A stretch of DNA of 64,000 nt, taken from NCBI RefSeq assembly GCF_900104795.1, contig NZ_FNTG01000001.1, positions 1,612,001-1,676,000 of the forward strand, read 5' to 3'. The notes beneath the pieces were generated by a model that was not told where the DNA came from, searched no databases, and saw only the letters and a list, made by a program, of their open reading frames with translations. A program made the translations under genes and the position numbers. Below are positions 17,879 through 28,473 of this stretch, in pieces. This DNA comes from Burkholderia sp. WP9 (GTDB lineage Bacteria; Pseudomonadota; Gammaproteobacteria; Burkholderiales; Burkholderiaceae). Position 1 is the first letter of the stretch. Every line of letters begins with the position of its first letter.

Positions 17879-19258
17879 ATGCTCGCCGATGTACGGAAAA
17901 TCGCCGCATTAGCATGGCCGGTCCTGATCGGCCAACTCGCGATTATCGCGTTCGGTGTGATCGACACGGCGATGGTCGGCCGTTTCTCGGCAGTCGATCT
18001 GGCCGCGCTCGGCCTCGGTTCATCGATCTATATTTCCGTCTACATCGGCCTGACGGGTATTCTCACCGCACTGCAGCCGATTACCGCGCAACTCTACGGC
18101 GCGCGCCGCTACAGCGAAATCGGCGAGGAAGTTCGCCAGGCCCTGTGGCTTGCGCTGGCGCTGACCGTGATCGGTTTCCTGATTCTGTTTTTTCCCGGCC
18201 CGGTGCTGCAACTGGCGCGCGTGCCCGACGCGTTGCACGACCGCACGGTCGCCTATCTGCGGATTCTGGCCTTCGGCTTGCCGGCCGGTCTCGCCTTTCG
18301 TGTCTACAGTTCGGTCACCAATGCGGTCGGCAAGCCGCGGCTCGTGATGATCCTTCAAATCGGCGCGCTGTTGCTCAAGGTACCGCTCAATACGTGGTTC
18401 ATCTTCGGCGGGTTGGGCGTCCCGGCGCTGGGCGGCCCCGGTTGCGCGCTCGCCAGCACCTTGATCAACTGGGCGCTTGCCGTGCTCGGAATGATCCTGC
18501 TGACGCGCGTCGATGTATTCACACCGTTCGCCATCTTCTCGCGCTTCTGCTGGCCGGTCTGGCGGCGCCAGGCGGCGCAACTGCGGCTAGGCATTCCGAT
18601 GGGCCTGTCGTACCTGATCGAAGTCACCTCTTACACGTTCATGGCGCTTTTCATCGCGCGCTTCGGCACGACGACGCTCGCCGGCCACCAGATCGCCGGC
18701 AACATCGGCGCGGTGCTGTACATGACACCGCTGTCGATCGGCATTGCTTCGTCGACGCTGGTCGCGCAGGCGCTCGGCGCGCATCGCCCGGAAGCGGCGC
18801 GCACGCTGTCGCGTCACGGCATCATGATGGCCGTGGCGATCGCCTGCTGTTACGGCGCGATCGTGCTGGCGCTGCGGCCTTATATCATCGAAGGCTATAC
18901 GCCGAATGCGCAAGTCGTGGCCGCGGCGTTGCCGCTGGTGTTGATCGTCGCGTGCTATCACGTATTCGATGCTTTGCAGATCACCACCGCGTTCGTGCTA
19001 CGCGCCTACAAAGTGGCGGTCGTGCCGACCGTGATCTACGCCGTAGCGCTGTGGGGCGTCGGGCTCGGTGGCGGCTATGCGCTCGGCTTCAACGTGACCG
19101 GCACAATGCCGGAATGGCTGACTGGCGCGCGCGGCTTCTGGGTGGCGAATACGCTGAGCCTGGCGATTGCCGGCATTGGCCTGCTGATTTACTGGCGGGT
19201 CGTGAGCAAGCGGCATTTGCATGCCGATGCGGCGCTTCGGGTCGATTCGGCCGCGTGA
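17879..19258 (+). CDS. MATE family efflux transporter
   Basis: 459-aa, twelve-helix MATE protein of normal length. It has the opening IAALAWPVLIGQLAIIAFGVIDTAMVGRFS, where family members carry LxxPxxxxxLxxxxxxxxDxxxxG. The second half repeats the fold (LRLGIPMGLSYLIEVTSYTFMALFIARFG). MATE proteins exchange cations or drugs for H+ or Na+. It starts 2 nt after the upstream glycosyltransferase stop. Confidence 0.9.
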   Translation: MLADVRKIAALAWPVLIGQLAIIAFGVIDTAMVGRFSAVDLAALGLGSSIYISVYIGLTGILTALQPITAQLYGARRYSEIGEEVRQALWLALALTVIGFLILFFPGPVLQLARVPDALHDRTVAYLRILAFGLPAGLAFRVYSSVTNAVGKPRLVMILQIGALLLKVPLNTWFIFGGLGVPALGGPGCALASTLINWALAVLGMILLTRVDVFTPFAIFSRFCWPVWRRQAAQLRLGIPMGLSYLIEVTSYTFMALFIARFGTTTLAGHQIAGNIGAVLYMTPLSIGIASSTLVAQALGAHRPEAARTLSRHGIMMAVAIACCYGAIVLALRPYIIEGYTPNAQVVAAALPLVLIVACYHVFDALQITTAFVLRAYKVAVVPTVIYAVALWGVGLGGGYALGFNVTGTMPEWLTGARGFWVANTLSLAIAGIGLLIYWRVVSKRHLHADAALRVDSAA

Positions 19259-19380
19259 CAGGGCGCTCGCCGGCCGTAAGATCGCGAGGCTTCTTGCTGC
19301 TGAACCTGTAGCGCATTGGTCGACCGCAAACGCGCTGTTGAGCGGGTTATCAATAATTGACTGTTAGTTGCGTTGTCAGT

Positions 19381-19408
19381 ACAAGAAAACGGCTGCGCAA
19401 AGCAGCCG
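19381..19408 (-). terminator. Intrinsic terminator of the CMD-family gene
   Basis: On the minus strand CGGCTGC, TTTGC, GCAGCCG is followed by TTTTCTTGT, about 40 nt after the stop of the gene at 19448-19897. It lies between convergent transcription units. Confidence 0.75.
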
Positions 19409-19447
19409 CCTGCCCTACCCTTGGCATCGCCGCCCGCAGGCGCGACT

Positions 19448-19897
19448 TCAACCAGCGAGCGCGTCTGCCTCCATCGCCTGCCTCGCCCTCACAGATTGCG
19501 CGTTATTCACCGCCTGATCATGCCGCTCGAAAATCTCATGCGCGGCGAACAGCGCATTTAGCGCCGCCGGAAAGCCCGCATAAAGCGCCATCTGCATGAA
19601 CACCTCGACGATCTCCTCGCGCGTGCAGCCGACGTTCAACGCCGCCTCGATATGCACCTTCAACTGCGGCTGCGCGCAGCCTAGCGTGGCGAGCGACGCA
19701 ATCGTCGCGATCTCGCGCGCGCGCAGATCGAGTTGCGGGCGGCTGTAAATATCGCCGAAGCCGAATTCGATCAGCAGACGCCCGAAATCCGGCGCGATCG
19801 GCGCGAGCGCGGCGATCACCTGCTCGCCGGCCGAGCCGTCGATTTCCTTCAGTTTGTCCCAGCCTCGGGTGTAGCGGTCGTTGTGTGCGTGGTCCAT
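19448..19897 (-). CDS. Carboxymuconolactone decarboxylase family protein
   Basis: 149-aa all-helical CMD/AhpD-fold protein: RPQLDLRAREIATIASLATLGCAQPQLKVHIEAALNVGCTREEIVEVFMQMALYAGFPAALNAL. Only isolated cysteines are present and no CxxC, so it is closer to the 4-carboxymuconolactone decarboxylase-like branch than to peroxidatic AhpD. No other beta-ketoadipate gene is nearby, so the true substrate is uncertain. Its start overlaps the 3' end of the MerR gene by 49 nt on the same strand, so expression should follow MerR. Confidence 0.85.
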   Translation of the reverse strand: MDHAHNDRYTRGWDKLKEIDGSAGEQVIAALAPIAPDFGRLLIEFGFGDIYSRPQLDLRAREIATIASLATLGCAQPQLKVHIEAALNVGCTREEIVEVFMQMALYAGFPAALNALFAAHEIFERHDQAVNNAQSVRARQAMEADALAG

Positions 19898-20343
19898 GGT
19901 GAGTCCTCTTCCGAATGTGAATGCGAGTGGGTTTCGCCGGTCTGTCGTGTCGAGCGATCCACGGCGGATGCGCGCCCCGCCGCCTCGTAGTACGCAATCT
20001 TGTCGACGATCGCGCCGAGATTGACCTGCAACTCGGCGATCCGCGCCAAAACCGCATCCCGATGCGCCACCAGCATGTCACGGCGCGCGTCCACCGTCGG
20101 CTGGCCTTGCGCGCGCAGCGCCGCGAACGCCTGCATGCCGGCTATCGGCATGCCGGTCGCCTTGAGCCGCATCACGAACAGCAGCCAGTCGAGATCGGCC
20201 GGCGAATACAGGCGATGCCCCGCCTGCGTGCGCCCGACAGCGCGAATCAAGCCTGCCTGTTCGTAGTAGCGCAGCGTATGCGTCGAGACGCCGATCGTTT
20301 CAGCGACCTGCCCGATGGTGAGTGCTTTCGAGATATTCGACAT
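19849..20343 (-). CDS. MerR family transcriptional regulator
   Basis: 164-aa regulator: ALTIGQVAETIGVSTHTLRYYEQAGLIRAVGRTQAGHRLYSPADLDWLLFVMRLKATGMPI is the MerR winged helix, followed by a coiled-coil segment. No CxC or CxxxxC metal site is present; the tail has a His/Ser stretch (THSHSHS). This resembles SoxR/NmlR-like organic or redox-stress branches in the DNA-binding half only. The promoter just upstream has a 19-bp spacer with a near-perfect palindrome, so the gene is probably autoregulated. Its last 49 nt overlap the CMD-family gene. Confidence 0.88.
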   Translation of the reverse strand: MSNISKALTIGQVAETIGVSTHTLRYYEQAGLIRAVGRTQAGHRLYSPADLDWLLFVMRLKATGMPIAGMQAFAALRAQGQPTVDARRDMLVAHRDAVLARIAELQVNLGAIVDKIAYYEAAGRASAVDRSTRQTGETHSHSHSEEDSPWTTHTTTATPEAGTN

Positions 20344-20353
20344 GACGGAACTC

Positions 20354-20384
20354 AGGTTAGGACTTCGAGTGCACTCTAAGTCAA
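20354..20384 (-). promoter_or_regulatory. MerR-type promoter/operator with 19-bp spacer
   Basis: Minus strand: -35 TTGACT (20384-20379), a 19-nt spacer, and -10 TAACCT (20359-20354). The palindrome ACTTAGAGTGCACTCGAAGT (18 of 20 symmetric) fills the spacer. A 19-bp spacer is the hallmark of MerR-controlled promoters. The predicted start site is only about 3-4 nt before the MerR ATG at 20343. Confidence 0.72.
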
Positions 20385-20674
20385 GCGCGGCATACTGTCA
20401 TTTGTCTGCGCTGTCATTTTTTATGGCGTGTGGATTTGATCGATAAACTCACCAGAGCCTAATCACTAGGCAAAAGGTTTAAATCTCGTTCACATTGATT
20501 TACTTGTCATGAATCGATCGGTATAAATCGTCCGCGTTCGCAAATAAGGGCGCGCAATTTGTTCTATGCTTAAGCGCAGCGCGTGCTACACAACGCGTCG
20601 TCCCCAGTCGTTACTAGTTGTCTCGAGTTGTCCCTTAGTGGCTAACTTTTTTTGCCCTCAATGGAGTGCTTGCC
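20385..20674. other. AT-richer intergenic region before the HhH gene
   Basis: About 290 bp with lower GC than the surroundings, a TATAAA at 20522 and a small inverted repeat CCTA-ATCAC-TAGG near 20458. It should hold the promoter of the gene at 20675, but no -35/-10 pair has good spacing. Confidence 0.35.
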
Positions 20675-21250
20675 ATGCTGAAGAAGCTTTTAATGCTTTG
20701 CCTTGCTTTGGCTTTGTCGCTGTCGGCCGGTTTTGCGGCGGCCGTCGAAGTGAACTCCGCCGATCAGGCGGCGCTCGAATCGGTCAAGGGTATCGGCCCG
20801 GTGCATGCGAAAGCGATCATCGACGAACGCACCAAGAACGGCCCGTTCAAGGACGCCGATGATCTCGCCACGCGCGTCAAAGGCATCGGCACCAAATCGG
20901 TGACCAACCTCGAAGCGGCCGGCCTGACGATCAACGGCTCGTCCACCCCGCCGAGCGGCGCCAAACCCGCCACCAAGGCGGGAAGCACCGCCACAAGCAA
21001 GGCAGCGCCGGCCGCCACTACCGCGGCGCCAGCCACGGCCGCGACCACGACGCCCGCCGCACCAGCGGACGCTTCGGGTGCGAAGGCGTCGAAGTCGAAG
21101 AAGAAGAGCAAGGCCGAGGCGGCAGCGGCTTCCGCGCCGGCCGCCGCGAGCGCGGCGGCGCCGGCTGACGCTTCCGACGCCAAGGCCTCGAAGAAGAAAG
21201 CGAAGAAGAGCAAGGCCGCATCGGCTGCGGCGGCCTCGGGTGGTGCCTGA
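20675..21250 (+). CDS. Secreted helix-hairpin-helix (ComEA-like) protein with lysine/alanine-rich tail
   Basis: 191 aa. A clear Sec signal peptide (MLKKLLMLCLALALSLSAGFAAA, cleavage near residue 23) precedes a ComEA-type double HhH domain (VEVNSADQAALESVKGIGPVHAKAIIDERTKNGPFKDADDLATRVKGIGTKSVTNL, about 24-82). From about residue 95 it is Ala/Thr/Pro/Lys-rich low complexity with a twofold repeat (ASGAKASKSKKKSKAEAAAAS; ASDAKASKKKAKKSKAASAAA), similar in composition to histone H1-like tails. ComEA binds incoming DNA in the periplasm. I start at ATG 20675 because GGAG lies 8 nt before it; GTG 20666 is an alternative. Confidence 0.8.
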   Translation: MLKKLLMLCLALALSLSAGFAAAVEVNSADQAALESVKGIGPVHAKAIIDERTKNGPFKDADDLATRVKGIGTKSVTNLEAAGLTINGSSTPPSGAKPATKAGSTATSKAAPAATTAAPATAATTTPAAPADASGAKASKSKKKSKAEAAAASAPAAASAAAPADASDAKASKKKAKKSKAASAAAASGGA

Positions 21251-21468
21251 ACAGAACAGTTCGCGGACCGGACGCGCATGAGACGGAGTACGAAACAGGA
21301 TTGAGCGTCGGCGGCGTAACGGGCTGAGTGCTTCGCGTGTGATCTCGTGCGACGAACCCACCGGCCCGTCCCGCCGCCTCCCGCCTTCCTTCCACGGCGC
21401 CGCGCAAACGCGCGGCGTTTTCACCCGCCGACCCGTCAAGCGCGTGTCGGCATTCAAGAGAGACCGTC

Positions 21469-21897
21469 ATGAGCCTACTCGACACACTCGGTTCCCTGGT
21501 TGGCAAATCCCCCGAAGGCGGTGGCCAGCAGGCCCTGGTTGCTGCCGCACTCGAATTCGTGAATAACCAGCCGGGCGGCCTGAACGGCCTGATCGACCGT
21601 TTCAAGGAAAAAGGCCTCGGCGACGTGGTGACCTCCTGGGTCAGCAACGGCGAGAACCAGCCGATCGCCCCTGATGCGCTGCACAGCGTACTCGGCTCCG
21701 AGACCGTCACCAACCTCGCGGCAAAAGCCGGTGTGCAGCCGGATCAGGTCACCGGCCTGCTCTCGCAGATTCTGCCGCACGTCGTCAACGCGGCCACGCC
21801 GGAAGGCGAAGTGCCGGCCGAGGGCAAATTGAACGCCACCACGGTGCTCGGCGCGCTCGGCGGCCTGTCGGCGCTGTTCGGCAAGGGCAACGCTTAA
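21469..21897 (+). CDS. YidB-like DUF937 family protein
   Basis: 142-aa DUF937/YidB-like protein: MSLLDTLGSLVGKSPEGGGQQALVAAALEFVNNQPGGLNGLIDRFKEKGLGDVVTSWV, then a conserved second half (LAAKAGVQPDQVTGLLSQILPHVVNAATPEGEVP). It has no signal peptide or membrane span. The biochemical role of this family is unknown to me. It is a single gene ending at a bidirectional terminator shared with clpB. Confidence 0.85.
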   Translation: MSLLDTLGSLVGKSPEGGGQQALVAAALEFVNNQPGGLNGLIDRFKEKGLGDVVTSWVSNGENQPIAPDALHSVLGSETVTNLAAKAGVQPDQVTGLLSQILPHVVNAATPEGEVPAEGKLNATTVLGALGGLSALFGKGNA

Positions 21898-21985
21898 GCC
21901 GCTGCTTAAACACACAGGCGTGCGGCGCGGCCGCGCCGCACGCCACACGCCACGCAAGGCCGCCAGCGCAGTGCGGTCAGCGGGC

Positions 21986-22026
21986 AAAAAAAAACGGCAA
22001 CGAAGTCACCTTCGTTGCCGTTTTTT
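21986..22026. terminator. Bidirectional terminator between the DUF937 gene and clpB
   Basis: ACGGCAACGAAG and CTTCGTTGCCGT pair around TCAC, and A/T runs on both sides extend the stem. It is 90 nt after the plus-strand stop and 60 nt after the clpB stop. Confidence 0.92.
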
Positions 22027-22083
22027 ACTTCGACGGGAGCAGCTCGACCGCTGCCGCTCCGCCGTTCACAGAGCGCGTCTCGC

Positions 22084-24681
<2,598 letters not shown>

Positions 24682-24710
24682 CAAGAGACCTCCAATTTCG
24701 ATTACCACCA

Positions 24711-24738
24711 AAATGAGGCGTTTTATCCAGGTTTCAAG
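24711..24738 (-). promoter_or_regulatory. Sigma-32 (RpoH) heat-shock promoter of clpB
   Basis: Minus strand CTTGAAA (24738-24732), a 13-nt spacer, then CCTCATTT (24718-24711). This matches the RpoH consensus CTTGAAA-N(11-15)-CCCCATNT almost exactly, 30 nt upstream of the ClpB start. Confidence 0.85.
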
Positions 24739-24801
24739 CGCTTTTTTGCATCAGACAGCGAATATTTAACGTTTGGACGCAAGAGAACTGCCTCACCGTT
24801 T

Positions 24802-25302
24802 TCAGGCGATCGGCGCGGGATTACCACCGGCCGGCGCGACCGGCACGACCGGAATCACGCTGCTCAAGCCGAGCAGCGCGGACAGCGGGCCATGCGGCTG
24901 TGCCACCTCACCAATGGTATGTCGGTCCAGCTCGGAGAGAAAGGCATTACGCGCCGCTTCGAGCGCGCCACGCAACCGGCACTGCGGTGAAATGACGCAA
25001 CTGCGGCGCTCACCTTGCTGGTCTGGAAAACAACCAACGAGCGCAAAGTCGCTTTCGGTCGCGCGCACGATTTCGCCGACCGTCAGCGCGCTGGTTTGCT
25101 CGGTCAGCCGCAATCCGCCGTTGCGCCCGCGCACCGTTTCGATCCAGCCGAGTTCGCCCAGTTGCTGCACGACCTTCATCAAGTGGTTCTTGGAAATGCC
25201 GTACGCGTCCGAAATATCCTGGATCGTCGATAGCCCTTCGCCGCGAACCGCGAGGTATAGCAAAACGCGTAGTGAGTAATCCGTATAGTCGGTCAGTCTC
25301 AT
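24802..25302 (-). CDS. nsrR: Rrf2 family regulator, NsrR-like nitric-oxide sensor
   Basis: 166-aa Rrf2 protein. Winged-helix N terminus MRLTDYTDYSLRVLLYLAVRGEGLSTIQDISDAYGISKNHLMKVVQQLGELGWIETVRGRNGGLRL is NsrR-like. Three cysteines, C91, C102 and C108 (CFPDQQGERRSCVISPQCRL), would bind an Fe-S cluster. D8 matches the aspartate ligand reported for Streptomyces NsrR. IscR, the main alternative, has a different cysteine context and neighbours. In known NsrR proteins, NO destroys the cluster and lifts repression. I start at the ATG at 25302. A group III truncated hemoglobin is divergent from it, with an NsrR-type inverted repeat between. Confidence 0.82.
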   Translation of the reverse strand: MRLTDYTDYSLRVLLYLAVRGEGLSTIQDISDAYGISKNHLMKVVQQLGELGWIETVRGRNGGLRLTEQTSALTVGEIVRATESDFALVGCFPDQQGERRSCVISPQCRLRGALEAARNAFLSELDRHTIGEVAQPHGPLSALLGLSSVIPVVPVAPAGGNPAPIA

Positions 25303-25388
25303 AGGTGCAGGTATCACGATGAGCGCAAGCCGCGATCCGGGGATAACCGCGTCGATGCAAGGGTTGCCGTGGGCCGTCGCTTCGCCCT

Positions 25389-25411
25389 AAGATGCAGGCG
25401 CTACGCATATT
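25389..25411. promoter_or_regulatory. Candidate NsrR operator
   Basis: AAGATGCAGGC, one central G, then CTACGCATATT: an 11-1-11 imperfect inverted repeat. The half-sites resemble the published NsrR half-site AAGATGCATTT (AAGATGC / AATATGC). It lies between the divergent nsrR-like and hemoglobin genes, 86 nt before the first and 194 nt before the second. Confidence 0.55.
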
Positions 25412-25605
25412 TTCTTGTTCTGCGCAGTTAGGCGGTGCGTATGTTTCGGCAGTAATGGTAACGTTTCCTGCGTGGGGCATTCTTACGAAAAGCGGGGTAT
25501 TCGCGGCCTACTTCCTTTCGTTTGGACTCCGTTTGAGGCCATTCCTGACGCAGTGCGGCGCCGTGTGGCGACGCACAATCGAGAACAGCACCTTTTGGAC
25601 TTTGC

Positions 25606-26151
25606 ATGAACCCGTCTTTTCCCGCCGCGCCGGTCGTCGAACGCGCCGCCGAGCCCACCGAGGCGAATATCCGCGAACTGGTCTACGCCTTTTACGATCG
25701 CGTGCGCGCCGATGCGCTGCTGGGTCCGGTCTTCGACGCGCCGCTCGCGGGCCGCTGGGACGATCACCTGCCCAAGATGTGCACCTTCTGGGGCAGCCTC
25801 GTGCTGGGCGCGAAGCAATATCGCGGCAACGTGCAGCAGGCGCATCAGCCGCTCGAGGGCATCGAGCCGCAGCACTTCAGCCGCTGGCTGTATCTGTTTC
25901 TGGACACGGTGCAGTCGCGTTATCAGCCCGCCGCCGCGGTCCGCTTCATGGAACCGGCGCTGCGCATCGCGCAGAGTCTGCAGTTGAGCCGTTTCGGCTG
26001 GGATTACAAGATCCCGGAGGAACAACAAGCGCTGCTGGAACGCGTTGCGCCCAAACGTCGTCCGCACGATGTTGACGAGGCAGCTCACGCGGCGCGCCCG
26101 CCAGGTGAGCCGTTTCCGACGCGCATTGTCGGCCGGTCGCGGGACGAATGA
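25606..26151 (+). CDS. Group III truncated hemoglobin
   Basis: 181-aa globin. The 2/2 fold is seen in NIRELVYAFYDRVRADALLGPVFDAPLAGRWDDHLPKMCTFWGSLVLGAKQYRGNVQQAHQPLEGIEPQHFSRWLYLFLDTV. H80 (in QAHQPL) is the likely proximal histidine F8, and W92 the conserved G8 tryptophan. The family is linked to NO and oxygen chemistry; Campylobacter Ctb is the known example and is nitrosative-stress induced. The N terminus (15 aa) and the C-terminal 30 residues (Arg/Pro-rich) extend beyond the fold. The divergent NsrR-like gene suggests NO-responsive expression. Confidence 0.85.
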   Translation: MNPSFPAAPVVERAAEPTEANIRELVYAFYDRVRADALLGPVFDAPLAGRWDDHLPKMCTFWGSLVLGAKQYRGNVQQAHQPLEGIEPQHFSRWLYLFLDTVQSRYQPAAAVRFMEPALRIAQSLQLSRFGWDYKIPEEQQALLERVAPKRRPHDVDEAAHAARPPGEPFPTRIVGRSRDE

Positions 26152-26312
26152 CGCAGACGCGCGCGAGGCTGCCGTTCTAAACCCGTGCAGCGGGCCGGCA
26201 GGCATCGGCCAAGCCCGAACCGTCAGGAGCGCCGGCGAGCGGCGTGAGCGGCGTCAAAACGCTTGCTGTTCACAGACTCGCGGCCCCGCTGACACCCGGA
26301 TTCCACCGGCGC

Positions 26313-26789
26313 CTAGTCCTCGGCCCGATTATCCGATTCGATACCCCAGCGGGCGAGCGCCGCGTCGTCGGTGACACGTGCATCGACCCAGCGCTCGCCA
26401 GCCTCGGTCTTTTCTTTCTTCCAGAACGGCGCCTGGGTCTTCAGATAATCCATCACGAATTCGCAGGATGCGAAGGCATCCCCGCGATGCGCGGCCGTCG
26501 TCGCCACCAGCACGATCTGGTCGAGCGGATACAGCTTGCCGACCCGATGCACGATCAGCACCTCGATGCCCGGCCAGCGCTCACGCGCGCTGACGATGAT
26601 CGCCTCCAGCGATTTTTCCGTCATGCCGGGATAGTGTTCGAGCTCCATCGTCTCGATCGCGCTGCCGTCGTTCAGATCGCGCACGGTGCCGACGAAGCAG
26701 GCGACCGCGCCGATTTTCGGATTGCGCGCGCGTAATCCGGCGACCTCGGCGGTGAGGTCGAAGTCTTCCGTCTGGACGCGAACGGGCAT
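26313..26789 (-). CDS. moaE: Molybdopterin synthase catalytic subunit MoaE
   Basis: 158-aa MoaE: IGAVACFVGTVRDLNDGSAIETMELEHYPGMTEKSLEAI, then RVGKLYPLDQIVLVATTAAHRGDAFASCEFVMDYLKTQAPFWKKE. The latter holds the conserved lysines (APFWKKE) that act on precursor Z. With MoaD it builds the dithiolene of molybdopterin. It is last of the minus-strand moeA-moaD-moaE group, 36 nt after moaD. Confidence 0.95.
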   Translation of the reverse strand: MPVRVQTEDFDLTAEVAGLRARNPKIGAVACFVGTVRDLNDGSAIETMELEHYPGMTEKSLEAIIVSARERWPGIEVLIVHRVGKLYPLDQIVLVATTAAHRGDAFASCEFVMDYLKTQAPFWKKEKTEAGERWVDARVTDDAALARWGIESDNRAED

Positions 26790-26825
26790 CTGGGCCTCCT
26801 ATGCAGTTGGGAGCGGCGCGGCGGA

Positions 26826-27083
26826 TCAGCCGCCGGTAACGGGCGGAAAAAACGCGACTTCGCAGCCCTCGGTAACGCGAGTGCCCGCGCCGGTCATGAC
26901 ATGGTTGCAAGCCATGCGCAGCGCGCGGCCCTCGGCCAGGGTGTCGGACCAGATGCCGCCGCGCGCGCGCAGCCAGGCGCGCACGTCGCCGACGGTTGCA
27001 ATGCCGTCGGGCAGATCGACGGTTTCGTCGGCCAGATCGAGCGCTTCACGCACGCTCGCAAAATATCGAAGTTGAATCTTCAT
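26826..27083 (-). CDS. moaD: Molybdopterin synthase sulfur carrier subunit MoaD
   Basis: 85-aa ubiquitin-like protein MKIQLRYFASVREALDLADETVDLPDGIATVGDVRAWL, ending in the required Gly-Gly (FFPPVTGG) that is thiocarboxylated. I start at the ATG at 27083; the longer in-frame reading would run into moeA. It sits between moeA and moaE. Confidence 0.93.
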   Translation of the reverse strand: MKIQLRYFASVREALDLADETVDLPDGIATVGDVRAWLRARGGIWSDTLAEGRALRMACNHVMTGAGTRVTEGCEVAFFPPVTGG

Positions 27084-27109
27084 CGGGATGCCACCGGCGG
27101 CCGCCGGCC

Positions 27110-28378
27110 TCAGTTCAGCAGTTCGGAAAAAGGAAGGAAGCGCACCGTCTCGCCGGCGCTGATCGCGTGGTTCGGCGGATTGTCGATCAGGCCATCGCCC
27201 CAAACGGTCGAGGTCAGCACGGCCGAACTCTGATTCGGGAACAGATCGAGCCCGCCAGCCGGGTTGATACGCGCGCGCAGGAATTCGTTGCGGCGGTCGG
27301 CCTTGCTCTGCGTGAAATCCGCGCGCAGCGACAGTGCGCGCGGCGTAACCGTCTGCACGCCGGCCAGACTCAGGATGAACGGGCGCACGAACAGCAGGAA
27401 GGTCGCGAAACTGGACACCGGATTGCCCGGCAGGCCGATGAAAAAGGTTTCAGCCGCATCCGCCGCCGCCGCGGTTTCGTCACGCCGCGCGGCACGGCGC
27501 ACTGCGCCGAAGGCAAGCGGCTTGCCCGGCTTCATGGCGATTTGCCACATTGCAAGACGGCCTTCTGCTTCCACAGCCGGCTTCACATGATCCTCTTCGC
27601 CCACCGACACGCCGCCGCAGGTGAGGATCAGGTCGTGTGCTTCGGCGGCTTCACGCAAGGTCGCGCGGGTCGCGTCGAGCTTATCGGCGACGATGCCGTA
27701 GTCGGTGACTTCGCAGCCGAGTTTTTCCAGCAGCCCGCGCAGCGTGAACCGGTTCGAGTTGTAGATCGCGCCGGGCTTCAGCGGTTCGCCCGGCATGGTC
27801 AGCTCGTCGCCGGTGAAGAAGACGGCTACCTTGACGCGCCGCCGCACGACGAGTTCCGCGCACCCGACCGAGGCCGCAAGCCCCAACGCCTGAGGCGTGA
27901 GCCGCGTGCCCGCCGGAAGGATGACCGAGCCACTGCGGATATCCGCGCCCTGCACCGTAATCCATTCACCGGGCTGCGGGCTGTGCAGGATCGTGACTTC
28001 AGCGCCGCTGGCTTCGGTTTGCTCCTGCATCACGATCGCGTCGGCACCGGGCGGCACGGTGGCGCCGGTAAAGATACGCGCGGCCGTGCCGGGTGTCAGG
28101 GGCTCTGGCGCGTGGCCGGCCGGAATGCGTTGTGAAACCGGCAAGCGGCCGGTGGCTTGACCGGCCAGGTCCGCGCTGCGGATCGCGTAGCCGTCCATTG
28201 AACTGGTGTTCATCGGCGGGACGTCGAGCGGCGAGGTGACGTCGGCCGCGAGAATACGGTTCAGCGCATCCAGCGTGGGGATCGACTCAGTGCCGGCAAT
28301 CGGGCTCGCTGCGCTGAGCAGGGTCGCCAAGGCTTCGGCGGTGGCAAGCATCGGCGCGCGGGGCGTGGGTGTGGACAT
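27110..28378 (-). CDS. moeA: Molybdopterin molybdenumtransferase MoeA
   Basis: 422-aa MoeA of normal length. Motifs are DVPPMNTSSMDGYAIRSADL near the N terminus, RIFTGATVPPGADAIVMQEQT, and the MoCF-biosynthesis fold (VAVFFTGDEL, LILTCGGVSVGEEDHVKPAVE, FFIGLPGNPVSSFATFLLFVRPFIL). It inserts molybdate into adenylated molybdopterin. Genes moaD and moaE follow within 60 nt, so the three form an operon for late cofactor synthesis. Confidence 0.95.
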   Translation of the reverse strand: MSTPTPRAPMLATAEALATLLSAASPIAGTESIPTLDALNRILAADVTSPLDVPPMNTSSMDGYAIRSADLAGQATGRLPVSQRIPAGHAPEPLTPGTAARIFTGATVPPGADAIVMQEQTEASGAEVTILHSPQPGEWITVQGADIRSGSVILPAGTRLTPQALGLAASVGCAELVVRRRVKVAVFFTGDELTMPGEPLKPGAIYNSNRFTLRGLLEKLGCEVTDYGIVADKLDATRATLREAAEAHDLILTCGGVSVGEEDHVKPAVEAEGRLAMWQIAMKPGKPLAFGAVRRAARRDETAAAADAAETFFIGLPGNPVSSFATFLLFVRPFILSLAGVQTVTPRALSLRADFTQSKADRRNEFLRARINPAGGLDLFPNQSSAVLTSTVWGDGLIDNPPNHAISAGETVRFLPFSELLN

Positions 28379-28473
28379 CTCTGGTCTCGAAGCCGCAGGT
28401 TAAAAGAATATTGTAGCGGTCGAAGCAGGAAGTCTGGGCTAAGGGGCGTTATGAGCGGATTTCTGGTGTTTGA

